Positions 8,951 through 18,381 are shown, numbered from the stretch's first letter. The stretch is 64,000 nt of DNA from Io17-Chloro-G2 sp963663135 (GCA_963663135.2 CAXXRM010000005.1:1054001-1118000); one strand, 5' to 3'. The notes: a model not told the origin generated them from the letters alone. Program-made: numbers and translations.

Positions 8951-10726
8951 CTAGAAATCCGGACGGAAACCCCTTGTTGGGAAGAGGGATTTGGGCAGTG
9001 CGGCCGCCGCGAGCAAAATGAGGGCCCAAATTTGCCCGAGCCACGCGGCGCCGCAATTGGCGGCGGAGTTGCCCATGCCAGCGGCTAGGGCGCTGCCGGC
9101 GCTGGGGCCGTGGCCGGTTTCACCGGTCATGCCGGCTTTGGCGGCCACCAGGGTCAGGTTGGCCACCGTGGCGGCCAGGTACAACTGGAACCTGGTTTTG
9201 ATGCGGCCGAAGTAGCGGGACTGGCGGATTCCCAGTTGGACCAGCCGTGCCAGCCGGTGCTCCACCACTACCCTCCGTTGCCGATACTCAGCAAAACCCT
9301 CGCTGTGCTGCAGGGCGCGGGCCTGCTGCAATAAAGCTTCCTGCGGGTGCAGCCGGACCGTCCGCCCCGTACCCGGTTTTGCCGCCAGGCACTGGGACCG
9401 CAGCGGGCATGCCCCACAGACCGCCGCGTCGAATCGGAAGGCCTCCAAACGGTAAGTTCGACCCATTTGGTCGGTGCGCCGCCCTGCCGGAACTATCGTC
9501 CGGGTAACCTGCCCCGCTGGACAGGTGCAGGAACCCGCATCCAGGTCAATCCGAAAGTCTTCCTTCGGAAAGTGAGACCGGTTGGGGCGGCCCGGCACCC
9601 TGGCAATCAGGGTGCGTCCCGCATCGGCGAAGGCCTGTCTGGTATCGCCGTCGCCGTAAGCGGCATCGCCCATGGCCTCCTCCGCTGGCACACCGGTGTT
9701 GGCTTCGCTTTGCTCCACCAGTTCCAGCGCCCCCAGGTTGTCCGGAGCGTTGCCGGGCAGTACCTCCACGGCGGTAATCAGCTGGGAGTCGGTGTCCACC
9801 ACAATCGCCGCCTTGTGCCCGTCGAACCGCCGGCTGCTGCTCTTGTGGCCGTGGCGCATCTCCGGGTCGTGCACCGACATCATCCGGTCCCGGCTCACCC
9901 CATCCTTGAGACTCGCCCCGCCTTCGGTCCGCTCCACGTCCTGGAGCAGCAACTGCCCCAGCAGTTCCGCCGCGGTCACAATCCGCTGACGCTCAGCGCT
10001 GTCCTCGGGCAATTCCCCCTGCGCCTGACGCGATAATTCCAACAACCGATCTGCGTCAGCAACAATCCCGGCCAGCAGCGCTGCCCGCGCCTGCCGGTCG
10101 GACCAGTCGATGGCCGCTTCGCCCTTGACGCTGGAGCCCAGGTATCGATGGTATCCCTGACTCTTCGCCCATTGTCCGACGTTGATTCCCTTCAACTGTG
10201 CCAGCGCTCGCGCCAGTTTGACGATCCCGTCCGCCAACAGATTGTATGTATCCTTCACCGCGCCACGCCCCAGGATGTTGGTCGTGTCCAGCGCCAACCG
10301 CATCCCGCGCCCTTTCAGATACCCCGACTCCCGGGCCAGCCGCAGGCTGCCCTCGAACACCTCCCGCACCTTGTCGTGCAGGATCAGCTGAGCGCGAAAC
10401 ACCTGCAGCGTGCTCTTGGCGAAGGGCCGGTCCTCCACCTCAATCCCCAGGGCTACTTTCCAGCGTAGGTCAAAGTCGGCCCGGGCCTTGGCCTCGGCGT
10501 CGCTGACCTTGTCGTGGGACTGGAGCAGCAGCGCCGTCGCCAGCAGGCTGGGCGGCACGCTGTCCCGGCCGTTGTCGGGGCAGTAGAATTCGGCGAACTC
10601 GGCGTCTCGGAACAGCCGGCCCCGCAGCGAGGCCAACATGCCGTAGAAGGTGTCCCGCCCCACGTGATCCAGATACAGCCGGTCCGCTTCCCAAAGTCCC
10701 CTCTGGTCCGAACGCTCTCCCAACAT
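8951..10726 (-). CDS. IS1182-family transposase
   Basis: An intact 591-residue DDE transposase. N-terminal region: DHVGRDTFYGMLASLRGRLF and a YCPDNGRDSVPPSLLATALLLQ block. The core has ALDTTNILGRGAVKDTYNLL with the first Asp, a later D-P-E-M-R-H-G-H-K-S segment with GHKAAIVVDTDSQLI, and a C-terminal REV/EHRLARLVQLGIRQSRYFG block. A cysteine-rich insert (C-T-C-P-A-G...CGACPLRSQC) is typical of the family. ATG at 10726 follows GGCGGAG. The stop codon TAG is not inside the element: it is formed by the CTAG target duplication at 8951-8954. Confidence 0.9.
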   Translation of the reverse strand: MLGERSDQRGLWEADRLYLDHVGRDTFYGMLASLRGRLFRDAEFAEFYCPDNGRDSVPPSLLATALLLQSHDKVSDAEAKARADFDLRWKVALGIEVEDRPFAKSTLQVFRAQLILHDKVREVFEGSLRLARESGYLKGRGMRLALDTTNILGRGAVKDTYNLLADGIVKLARALAQLKGINVGQWAKSQGYHRYLGSSVKGEAAIDWSDRQARAALLAGIVADADRLLELSRQAQGELPEDSAERQRIVTAAELLGQLLLQDVERTEGGASLKDGVSRDRMMSVHDPEMRHGHKSSSRRFDGHKAAIVVDTDSQLITAVEVLPGNAPDNLGALELVEQSEANTGVPAEEAMGDAAYGDGDTRQAFADAGRTLIARVPGRPNRSHFPKEDFRIDLDAGSCTCPAGQVTRTIVPAGRRTDQMGRTYRLEAFRFDAAVCGACPLRSQCLAAKPGTGRTVRLHPQEALLQQARALQHSEGFAEYRQRRVVVEHRLARLVQLGIRQSRYFGRIKTRFQLYLAATVANLTLVAAKAGMTGETGHGPSAGSALAAGMGNSAANCGAAWLGQIWALILLAAAALPKSLFPTRGFRPDF

Positions 10727-10800
10727 TCTCCGCCCTCGCTACACTTGTTGACCCCAAGTATAGCCGCTTACCCGGCCACAGCCACTTTCCGGCCGGACTT
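8955..10800 (-). mobile_element. IS1182-family insertion sequence
   Basis: Imperfect terminal inverted repeats (AAATCCGGACGGAAA at 8955-8969 and TTTCCGGCCGGACTT at 10786-10800, 13 of 15 matching) bound a ~1846-base element. CTAG directly repeated at 8951-8954 and 10801-10804 fits a 4-base palindromic target duplication as known for IS1182. One transposase gene fills the element. The right target copy overlaps the left end of MITE-like copy B. Confidence 0.85.
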
Positions 10801-10801
10801 C

Positions 10802-10910
10802 TAGTAGTCAGTCATCTCTGGAATAGTAATCTCCGTCAAGCGACACCCAGGACGCCCGTACCAAACTTCACCGCCTTTACCCTTTCGATTCCAAGGTTGA
10901 CTGACTACTA
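10802..10910. repeat. Short inverted-repeat element (MITE-like), copy B
   Basis: It begins TAGTAGTCAGTCA and ends with the exact complement TGACTGACTACTA, 109 bases in total, with no coding capacity. It is the partner of copy A (6043-6161). A TA dinucleotide lies at each border. The first bases coincide with the CTAG target duplication of the IS1182-type element. Confidence 0.65.
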
Positions 10911-11084
10911 ATCGGCTGCGACACCATCTACCCCGACCTCAAGCTTCGCCACCCAACTCTCCGCTCGAACCCGTGGCGTAGTACTGGTGGGCCACTATTT
11001 CTCCGACCCTGTACCCCAACTTATCGCCGCCATTGACAGACGGCCGTTTGTCGGTAATTTTCCGCCCACGTGGCCCACTTTAAC

Positions 11085-11317
11085 TCCGCCTTGTACACCC
11101 AGGAGCGGGGAAGCCCTGGCGGAGAAGCTGAGGGCGTTGGTGATGGCCAAGGTGGAGCACCCATTTCTGAGGTACAGCTGCTGTTAGGCTATGCCAAGCG
11201 CCTGCCCTCGCGAAAGCGGGGGTGCGCTACCGTGGCTTGGCGAAGAACACCCAGCGTCTGGCGTTGCTGCTGGGACTGGGGAACCTGGTGACAACCGAAG
11301 GTCATCTGTCGGGATAG
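11085..11317 (+). pseudogene. IS5-family transposase, decayed C-terminal part
   Basis: Two adjacent frames retain recognisable C-terminal IS5 transposase sequence: AEKLRALVMAKVEHPFLRY, ending in a premature TAG at 11185, then VRYRGLAKNTQRLALLLGLG to a TAG at 11315-11317. The conserved V-E-H-P-F and V-R-Y-R-G-L-A-K-N blocks are the usual C-terminal signatures. A frameshift and a stop lie between them, and the N-terminal catalytic region is absent on this side. Confidence 0.8.
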
Positions 11318-11484
11318 CAGTGGCGCCGGCAGGCCCAGACCAGGCACCAAGGCCGTTCAACTCCAGTTGTGGCCTGGTCCTATTCCAGAGATACTAATGA
11401 TGCCATAACCAGACGGAGTGCCCACACGCAGTTGTCATTGATAAGCATGCTTAAGGGGCTAAGGAATCTTGGCCGTTCTGGGGG

Positions 11485-12660
11485 ATGACGTTGCGCTCAG
11501 AGGTTGGCCAGGAGATCAGAGATCTAATTCAAAAGAATGGGCGAATTACATTCGCTCGGTTCATGCAGGCTTGTCTGTACTCGCCCAGTGGAGGCTTTTA
11601 TTCTGCCCGGGACAACAGGATCAGCACCCACTTCGGGACCTCTCCCACGAGTCACCCGGTCTTCGGCGCCTTGATCGCACGGCAACTGGAGCAGATGTGG
11701 CGCCTCCTCGGAGACCCTCCCGTTTTCCATGTGATCGAGGTCGGTTCCGGCGACGGCGCCTTGGCTCAATACATCGTGAATGCCTGCTGGCGTATGGCCC
11801 CCCGGTTCGCTCAGGTGCTTAACTATGTCGCTGCAGACTACGAGCCTGGATGGCTCCAATCACCTGACAACACCTTTGACTGGGCCAACGGGAGTGGGGA
11901 TTGGATATCCCCAAGCAAGCAAAACGCGATCTTGGGAATCCAACGAGTTAAAACCGAGGGACTTCGGGCGTTCCGAAATGTTGTTGGTTGTATCCTGTGT
12001 AACGAGGTGATCGACAACTCTCCTGTCCACCGATTCGCCATCCAAGGTGGAAGAGTCAAGGAAATCTTCGTCACATCGGCGGGGGGAAATCTCACCGAAG
12101 TCCTGGACGAGCCATCCTCGCCTTGCATCGAAAAGAGGCTGACCAGCTTGGGCATATCCTTGACCGAAGGGTATCGAGGTGAGGTGAACTTGGCCATGGA
12201 GGACTGGACTGGCCAGCTTTCCAGAGCCCTAGACCGCGGGTTTATTCTCACTATCGACTATGGTCAACTGGCCACTGACCTCTACTCGCCGGAGAATGCC
12301 CAGGGTACGCTGGTTTGTTACAATCGACACGTCGTCAGCAGCGACCCGTACCAGCACATCGGGGAACAGGACATTACCTGCCAGGTGGACTTCACGTCCC
12401 TCATGCGGCTGGGTGATCGGCACGGTCTAGCCACCGTGGGCTACGCCCTGCAGAGCCAGTTCCTGACGAACCTGGGCTTCTCCTCGTTCCTCGATGCCCT
12501 CCAGACGCAAGGCCTATCTGCCGCCCGAACGGCACTGAGCGGTATGGCCATGATGACCCTCGTGGACTCGAACGAGTATGGCGACTACAAAGTGCTTGCC
12601 CAAGCTAAAGGGATCGGGTTGGGCATTGAGCTCCTGGGGTTTGAGGGCCAGGAAAGGTAA
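11485..12660 (+). CDS. MidA/NDUFAF7-like SAM-dependent methyltransferase
   Basis: A 391-residue protein with the COG1565 architecture. The N-terminal FARFMQACLYSPSGGFYSARD block is followed by a class I methyltransferase motif I, VIEVGSGDGALAQYIV, then a C-N-E-V-I-D-N-S-P segment and a late DYG motif (ILTIDYGQ). NDUFAF7/MidA methylates an arginine in the NDUFS2/NuoD subunit of complex I; here the target is not shown. The start at 11485 has only a G-run directly before it, so the translation signal is weak. It lies just past the IS island and is transcribed away from it. Confidence 0.8.
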   Translation: MTLRSEVGQEIRDLIQKNGRITFARFMQACLYSPSGGFYSARDNRISTHFGTSPTSHPVFGALIARQLEQMWRLLGDPPVFHVIEVGSGDGALAQYIVNACWRMAPRFAQVLNYVAADYEPGWLQSPDNTFDWANGSGDWISPSKQNAILGIQRVKTEGLRAFRNVVGCILCNEVIDNSPVHRFAIQGGRVKEIFVTSAGGNLTEVLDEPSSPCIEKRLTSLGISLTEGYRGEVNLAMEDWTGQLSRALDRGFILTIDYGQLATDLYSPENAQGTLVCYNRHVVSSDPYQHIGEQDITCQVDFTSLMRLGDRHGLATVGYALQSQFLTNLGFSSFLDALQTQGLSAARTALSGMAMMTLVDSNEYGDYKVLAQAKGIGLGIELLGFEGQER

Positions 12661-12736
12661 CAGGCATATGATTCAGCTCACCCACACATACGGGGTCGTT
12701 CGCCCCTTAGGGAAAGCCTCCGGGAAGTAAAAGGGA

Positions 12737-12768
12737 AAGGGACAAGAATTCCTGGTGGCTTGTCCCTT
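12737..12768. terminator. Hairpin between convergent genes
   Basis: A perfect 10-base stem (AAGGGACAAG at 12737-12746 with CTTGTCCCTT at 12759-12768) and a 12-base loop lie between the methyltransferase gene (plus) and the thiolase-like gene (minus). The following tract, CATTTG, is only weakly T-rich. Probably a bidirectional terminator. Confidence 0.55.
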
Positions 12769-12821
12769 CATTTGATTGCGACAGAGCCGAGGGCAATGAA
12801 TCAGCTCCGCTAGGCTGAATT

Positions 12822-14117
12822 CTAGCTCGGATTCTTGCTGAACATGATGAAGCCGTTACTGTCGGGTGTATTGCAGCCCGCAAGGGCAGTCTCGGCCCGC
12901 ACCGTCACCTGCCGTGGCCCCGCTGTCCCCCGAAGCTGCTGAATGCTATCAGCGTAGAGGACGGCTCGGTTGCGCCCAGTTCCGTTATTTCCGCCACTTG
13001 AAAGGAAGGGATGCGGACCTTCGACCCTGATGTCGTCGGCATAGAAGTCGTGGGCCTCTCCCAGCTTTACACCGTGCCACTGGAAGCCCTCCAGGAATTG
13101 CTGCGTGAACGTGAGGTAGCCGTCGTACGGGTTGAATATATCAACATCCTCAGGACCCAGCCCTGAACCCTCCCACATCTTCCGGGCCAGGCTGGCGACC
13201 GCCTCCTGATGCTCCTCCAGCGTTGCCATGGTGCTCCTGCCACCGCCATTGTTCTGGGCATGGTTAAGGACGTAGACCGGCTTTTGCCTCAGGTCCTTGG
13301 CGCGCTCAGCGGTGGTGAAGATGAAGGCCGCGCAGGTATTGACTGGTCTGTCACAATCATATATCACCAGCGGTTCCTCGATCACGCGCCCGGTCAAGTA
13401 GTCCTCAAGGGTGAGTTGATAGGGCTCGTGCAGAGCGTAATACCCCCAGGGAGTCATCAGGCCGTTTCTGCGCAAGTTCAAGCAGAGAGGGGCCAGCCCG
13501 TCGTGGGACTTGCCGTATTTTTTGCAGTACTGCAGGAAAATCACGAGATTGTTGAACATGGCGCCGCTCTGATAACCCCACGGAAGAGAAAAGGCGCTAT
13601 TCCCGGGGGCCTCCTGATTGATATTCTGTGGATTGTTGTGCCCGTACCGGCCTTCCAGGTTAACCATCGGGTACCATACCAGGGCGGTCTCGCATAGACC
13701 GTCACCAACCGCCTGAGCGGCGAGGCCCATCATAGGGCCGATGTAGGGTGCATCGGAGTTGAGATACTTGACGTTCTTCAACCCCAACTCCCTCTGTACC
13801 CAATCCGCTGAAGCCTTGATCAGGCCGTCTTCGGTGTCGTAGGGCGGGTCAAAATAAGGGCGAGGCGCCCAGGTCTGCTCCGCACGGGTCTCCGGGCTGG
13901 TGATAAGCCCATCAATGTCGTCCAGCGACAGGCCCGCGTCTGCGATTGCCTTCAGGCATGCCTCCTTGCTCAAGCCGCCGCAGCTCCTGTCAAGGCTCAC
14001 ACCGTCCCAGCGCCGGTCCATATGGGACTGACCCCAACCTACAACGGCTACCTTGCCTCGGTGCTCCCAGATTCCCATACCTTCCCGATTTCTCATCCAA
14101 CTCGTGTCACTAACCAT
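12822..14117 (-). CDS. Thiolase-like protein (SCP2-thiolase type)
   Basis: A 431-residue protein of the lipid-transfer/thiolase type: N-terminal VAVVGWGQS, an ALVWYPM strand, an ACAAF-like T-C-A-A-F-I-F-T segment in the middle and a C-terminal HPFLSSGGNNGTGRNRA glycine-rich loop. Family members pair with a small zinc-ribbon OB-fold protein, and such a gene precedes it by 55 bases (14173-14601), so the two are probably one complex and one operon. Known pairs act on steroid or acyl-CoA side chains, as retro-aldolases or thiolases. The exact substrate is unknown. Start ATG 14117 behind GGGAG; an in-frame ATG follows about 13 residues later. Confidence 0.82.
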   Translation of the reverse strand: MVSDTSWMRNREGMGIWEHRGKVAVVGWGQSHMDRRWDGVSLDRSCGGLSKEACLKAIADAGLSLDDIDGLITSPETRAEQTWAPRPYFDPPYDTEDGLIKASADWVQRELGLKNVKYLNSDAPYIGPMMGLAAQAVGDGLCETALVWYPMVNLEGRYGHNNPQNINQEAPGNSAFSLPWGYQSGAMFNNLVIFLQYCKKYGKSHDGLAPLCLNLRRNGLMTPWGYYALHEPYQLTLEDYLTGRVIEEPLVIYDCDRPVNTCAAFIFTTAERAKDLRQKPVYVLNHAQNNGGGRSTMATLEEHQEAVASLARKMWEGSGLGPEDVDIFNPYDGYLTFTQQFLEGFQWHGVKLGEAHDFYADDIRVEGPHPFLSSGGNNGTGRNRAVLYADSIQQLRGTAGPRQVTVRAETALAGCNTPDSNGFIMFSKNPS

Positions 14118-14172
14118 CTCAGCTCCCTTATGCCCTCTCCGCTATTGACCGTGTCCTTAGGACCCAGGTGGG

Positions 14173-14601
14173 CTAGGTGAGCACCCGCCACTCGTGGACC
14201 AACTGGCCGGTACTCGTTTGTTCAAATATCAGTTCCACCGGGGCTCCAACGGGGACCTCGCCCGGCGGGGTACCCGGAAGGTTGGACAAGAAGTTGATGC
14301 CCGGGTCCTCGTCCAGGGTTATCACCGCAAAGTTGATGGGCTGCGCCGACCGAAACCCCCTGATGCGGGAGTCGCGTATCACCATGTACACGTCAATGTG
14401 TCCCTTGCCTTGCACCTCTTTCCACTCCAGATTGTCGGCCGAGCCACATTCATTGCACCGCTGGGTGGGCGGATAATGCAGCCTTTCGCAGGCGGTGCAG
14501 CTCTGCAAGACCAACCGCCGCTCGTTACAGGCGTCCCAGAAGGGCTTGGTCAGATCATTGGGAACCGGCGCAGGTCTCTCTAAGTCTGGAATTGTTGACA
14601 T
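14173..14601 (-). CDS. Zn-ribbon/OB-fold protein (DUF35 family)
   Basis: A 142-residue DUF35-type protein. A rubredoxin-like zinc ribbon (LQSCTACERLHYPPTQRCNECG, CxxC-x10-CxxC) is followed by an OB-fold. Such proteins are partner subunits of thiolase-like enzymes, and the thiolase-like gene follows directly on the same strand. The start ATG at 14601 behind AGGAGGGG is better than the longer frame from 14631. No membrane segment. Confidence 0.88.
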   Translation of the reverse strand: MSTIPDLERPAPVPNDLTKPFWDACNERRLVLQSCTACERLHYPPTQRCNECGSADNLEWKEVQGKGHIDVYMVIRDSRIRGFRSAQPINFAVITLDEDPGINFLSNLPGTPPGEVPVGAPVELIFEQTSTGQLVHEWRVLT

Positions 14602-14824
14602 CGTTTTCCCCTCCTGTGGAATCTTGCACACCGCGCGTTGCCGTTACGGACACAATCTAGCGAGGATTATATGCAGAGTGCTTTTGCTGGTCAAAGATGT
14701 TTGTCGCTCATAGTTGGGTTCTCCTATGTCCCCACCAAAGCGCCGAGCCAACATCAAAGGTGGCGTTCTTCAGGTTCAGGTTAGGATAAGGACTTGGGAA
14801 AGAACAAGCATGCGGAAAGAGCGT

Positions 14825-15184
14825 CTAATCCTGGTTCGTCCTCCCGTTAATCCACGGCTCGGTATTCCCGGCATCCATCGAGACGAAATGGAACCCCGCT
14901 GTCAGGGCAAATTGGCGATCCAACTCCGTATCGCCAACATGATAGTACTCCTCAGCCGGAAAGCGAGACTTCAGGTCCAAGAGACCCTGCTTCGTTGAGA
15001 CAAAACTCACCTCGATGCTGTGTCGGTCCCAAATGGCCTGCTGTACTGGAAGCGGACGGTCGGAAGAGCTACCGATAATGCAACCACTAGCCTGGGCCTT
15101 CCTGACCATGCTCATGGCAATGGGCCCAGGTGGGTCTCCTGCTTCTAGCGTTCCATCTATATCGAAACTGACTAATATTGCCAA
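14825..15184 (-). CDS. Small HAD-family hydrolase
   Basis: A 119-residue protein carrying all four HAD motifs: motif I FDIDGTL (nucleophile and acid Asp), motif II IGSSSDR, motif III Lys in STKQGLLDLKSRF and motif IV GDTELDR. It has almost no cap domain, so it is a minimal HAD phosphatase of unknown substrate. It stands alone on the minus strand, with 80 bases separating it from the CoA-transferase gene upstream. Start ATG 15184. Confidence 0.8.
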   Translation of the reverse strand: MAILVSFDIDGTLEAGDPPGPIAMSMVRKAQASGCIIGSSSDRPLPVQQAIWDRHSIEVSFVSTKQGLLDLKSRFPAEEYYHVGDTELDRQFALTAGFHFVSMDAGNTEPWINGRTNQD

Positions 15185-15264
15185 GTTTGATCTCCCTTCG
15201 CAAATTGGATTCAGATGAGATTACCCAGGTATGGAGCGGCTTGACGCATGTTGGGCGTACTCGC

Positions 15265-17739
15265 CTACGGCTCCCCACCTACCGAGGGGTCCGCCCACTG
15301 GACAATTCCCCGCGTTCCCAATTCCTCGATCTCCTGGTCATCGTACCCGATTTCCCGAAGAAGGGGCTTGGTGTGCTGGCCTATTTGGATGGAGGTTCGG
15401 TAGAATCCCGGAGTCAGGGAAAATTCGACCAACCCGCCGTAACGGAGGTACTTTCCGACATACGGGTGCTCCACCTCAACGCTCAGAGCATTCGCCTTGG
15501 CGTGGGGATGGTCCGCATAAAACTCTCCTTCCAGAGCTTCGTCGGCACGGACGCAGCCGATGTCCGCCTTGATTAGCAACTCTTCCCATTCGGCAGCGGT
15601 GCGCCCGGCGAGGATTGCCGAGATTTCGGTAATCAAGGCTTCGTCATTGGCCTGTCGCGCCTCTCGAGTAGAGAAGCGGCGATCGGCCAGGAGTTCTCCC
15701 CGTTGCACAGTGCGGCAGAATGTTTCCCACTCGTCCTGGAACAGACAACCCAGGAACACCCACCCTTCCCGGCAGCGGTAGAGACGGTACAGGGCATGAA
15801 GGCCATGAAGCTCCTCGTCGGGCATGGCAATGGGAGGGCGGTTTACGTGGTCGTAATACTCATCGGCATTAGTCCAGGCATTGGCGTTGAGCATGGTGAT
15901 GCGGACGGGCTGGCCTTGACCGGTGAGGTCCCGCGCCCGAAGCCCCAGGACGATGCCCGTGGCCACAGCCGGGGAGGTGTTTTGGTCCGGTCCCCAGTTG
16001 GATTTCATCAGCCAGCGGGTCGCCTCAACGGTCTCCTCAATATCCATGACCTGTTCCGGAGGCGGGGGCATGCCCCGGCCCATCTGCCGCATGGCGCCGC
16101 CCATGATAGCGCCGGGAATGGGATGGGCGCCCGGCCTGCGCGCGTGTACCCCGTTTTCGCCATAGGTCCCCATCCAGACATGGACCAGGCGGGGATTGAT
16201 CTTCAGGCAGGTCTCCCAATCGACCTGGAGACGCTCCGCAACGCCGAGGCGAAAGTTGTGCGAGAGAACATCGGCCTTGGCGATGAGCTTATGGACGATC
16301 TCTTTGCCCTCAGGGGTCTGAAGGTCAACCTGAATGCCTTCCTTGCCAGCGTAGGTCCGCGGGTCGGCCACTGCCTGTGCAGTGGAACGCCGCCCCTCAT
16401 CCAATCGCCCATCGGTGGCGTCGATCTTAATGACCCGCGCCCCAAGGTCTGCCAAAAGGGAGGCGCCGTAGGGCCCGGCCTGGATTGTCGCCAGGTCCAG
16501 GATGGTGACCCCTGACAGGGGGTGGGCCGGCACATTGGCGCCATTCTCCTCAGGCAAGCCACCGCTTACGGCCGCGGACTGCTGCCACAGGCGTCCCAGC
16601 ACTTCGGCGTTGTGCTGTCCCACATCAGGGGCTGGTCCGCTTGGCTCTCCCGGGGTGTCCTTGAAATCCACGAGGGGGGCCAAGGTGCGCATGGGGCCCA
16701 CGCGAGGATCATTGATCGTTACCACCGTACCGTTGGAGACCACCGCAGGATGATCCATGGCCTGGATGCTGTTACGATAGGGCTCGGCGGCGATGTTGCC
16801 GTCCTGGAGATAAATCTCCATCCATTCGCCGGCGGTCTTCGCCAACTGCTTCTTCAGTATCTCCCGGCGCAGGAGCTCCCGGTTCTCCAAGTTAATGGCG
16901 GGAACTTTCTCGAACCGTTCATCCTCGAGCAGGTGCCCAAGGCCAATGGCCTTGAGATGCCCCTGAATGTGTGGGACCCTCTGGTTGGCGTGTTGGAGCC
17001 AGGTGCCGTCCTTGGTTCGCACAGGAACGTATCCGACGGAGGAGAGGCCTCGGGCGCCGCCGGTTCTGCCGGGAAACCGCTCCGGGTCCCTGCGCCGGAG
17101 CTGCATATTCACCAGTCCACCGTCACCGGCATTGTTGTCGTGGGGAGAAGCCAGGGCCCGGACGATGCTGGTCTGGACCCATTGCCCACGCCCGCATAGG
17201 TCCCGCACGCGGAGGGCGCCAATGATTCCGCGCACTGCAGCCTGGCTGGCGTGCCAGCTACCGGTGTACACCGCCGAATACACCGGGCCTTCCCGGTTAG
17301 GCTGTCCCTGCAAGTTGAGCATCCGACCTGCTTTGGCCGCAACAACACCCTCGTACCCTTTTACCCGGCGGAGCGGGCCCTTTTGCCCAAAGCCTGTGAT
17401 GGAGCAGTAGACCAGCCGCGGGTAAAGGTGGGACAAGGTTTCATAACCCAACCCCCAGCCGGTCATGTCTCCGGGACGGAAGGACTCCACCAGAACATCA
17501 GCCTCGCCGGCTAGCCGGAGGGCTTGCTCGCGGCCTTCTGTCGTGTTGAGATCCAGCACAATGCCTTTTTTCCCGCGGTTCCATGAAATCCAGGCGGGCT
17601 GAAAGCGGAAAGGATCTCCTCCGGAAGGTTCAACCTTTATCACCTCGGCCCCGTAGTCGGCCATTACCAAGGTGCAAATGGCCCCCGGCATCCCCAATGA
17701 GAAATCCAGGACGGTTAGGCCTGCGCATGGTCCTGCCAC
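15265..17739 (-). CDS. Tandem (double-length) family III CoA-transferase
   Basis: An 824-residue protein with two CaiB/BaiF-type domains in one chain. The first starts with GLTVLDFSLGMPGAICTLVMADYGAEVIKVEP (residues ~7-38). The second starts at about residue 410 with GVTILDLATIQAGPYGASLLADLGARVIKID. Single-domain enzymes have about 400 residues and transfer CoA between acyl groups. The catalytic Asp region is hard to align: a G-P-D-Q-N-T segment in the second half is a candidate, while the first half shows none clearly, so one half may be structural. Start GTG 17739 behind AGGTGG. Confidence 0.85.
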   Translation of the reverse strand: MAGPCAGLTVLDFSLGMPGAICTLVMADYGAEVIKVEPSGGDPFRFQPAWISWNRGKKGIVLDLNTTEGREQALRLAGEADVLVESFRPGDMTGWGLGYETLSHLYPRLVYCSITGFGQKGPLRRVKGYEGVVAAKAGRMLNLQGQPNREGPVYSAVYTGSWHASQAAVRGIIGALRVRDLCGRGQWVQTSIVRALASPHDNNAGDGGLVNMQLRRRDPERFPGRTGGARGLSSVGYVPVRTKDGTWLQHANQRVPHIQGHLKAIGLGHLLEDERFEKVPAINLENRELLRREILKKQLAKTAGEWMEIYLQDGNIAAEPYRNSIQAMDHPAVVSNGTVVTINDPRVGPMRTLAPLVDFKDTPGEPSGPAPDVGQHNAEVLGRLWQQSAAVSGGLPEENGANVPAHPLSGVTILDLATIQAGPYGASLLADLGARVIKIDATDGRLDEGRRSTAQAVADPRTYAGKEGIQVDLQTPEGKEIVHKLIAKADVLSHNFRLGVAERLQVDWETCLKINPRLVHVWMGTYGENGVHARRPGAHPIPGAIMGGAMRQMGRGMPPPPEQVMDIEETVEATRWLMKSNWGPDQNTSPAVATGIVLGLRARDLTGQGQPVRITMLNANAWTNADEYYDHVNRPPIAMPDEELHGLHALYRLYRCREGWVFLGCLFQDEWETFCRTVQRGELLADRRFSTREARQANDEALITEISAILAGRTAAEWEELLIKADIGCVRADEALEGEFYADHPHAKANALSVEVEHPYVGKYLRYGGLVEFSLTPGFYRTSIQIGQHTKPLLREIGYDDQEIEELGTRGIVQWADPSVGGEP

Positions 17740-18381
17740 GGTCCACCTCCCCGTTCAGTTGTATTAGCTCCCGTTTGGCCAAGCATCTGGCCTATTCCTT
17801 CGGTACTATGACCTGCCCCCAGGGTACTGGACCAGGCGAAAAGCGAGTTTAGTGAGATGACCTACACCGGCCAGAGTAGAAGGCTAGTCCAATTATATCG
17901 TGACCTCCCAGCAAAAAGTTTGCAATGCGGACTGCTTTGGCCCACCAACGTATACGGTAGACAGAACCATCTTCGAGATGTGGTTTGGGGCTTTGTGAGC
18001 CTTGGCACGACGATCCTTACCTGGAGTCCGAACCTCTTCTGTTGGGCTAGCGTGCCTGTATTACGAACTTTTCGGCATGTAGTCTCAATATGGCGTCAGG
18101 CGTTAATCCCGCGCCTGATGTCCTAATGCCTGTGGCCCATGTTGCGATGTTGGTCAGGCCAACGTAGCGAGAGGTTCAAGGACTGGGGCAGGTCAACAGC
18201 AGATGCCCTCTGGCGGCAGACCGACAGAGGGGAGCATCTCCCCTTGCTCACGGCAATCGAGGTTGCAAACCTGCCAACGCCACACTGGACGGCGTGAACG
18301 CCGAGGTCATCCACCAGGCAAGCACCCAATTGGGTGAGCTTCTCAGTGAGTTAAAGGGAATAGAGGTAGGTCGTACTACAC
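17740..18381. other. Intergenic region with repeat copy 1
   Basis: No gene is supported. 17827-17946 is a copy of a ~120-base sequence found again at 24992-25110. 17950-18381 shows no recognisable feature. Confidence 0.45.
17827..17946 (+). repeat. Diverged direct repeat, copy 1 (probable IS end)
   Basis: Starting at CTGGACC and containing GCGAGTTTAGTGAGATGA and AGAAGGCTAGTCC, this stretch aligns without large gaps to 24992-25110, at roughly three quarters identity by eye. The second copy abuts the upstream end of a transposase fragment, so the repeat is probably the end of an insertion sequence, left here without its transposase. Confidence 0.6.
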
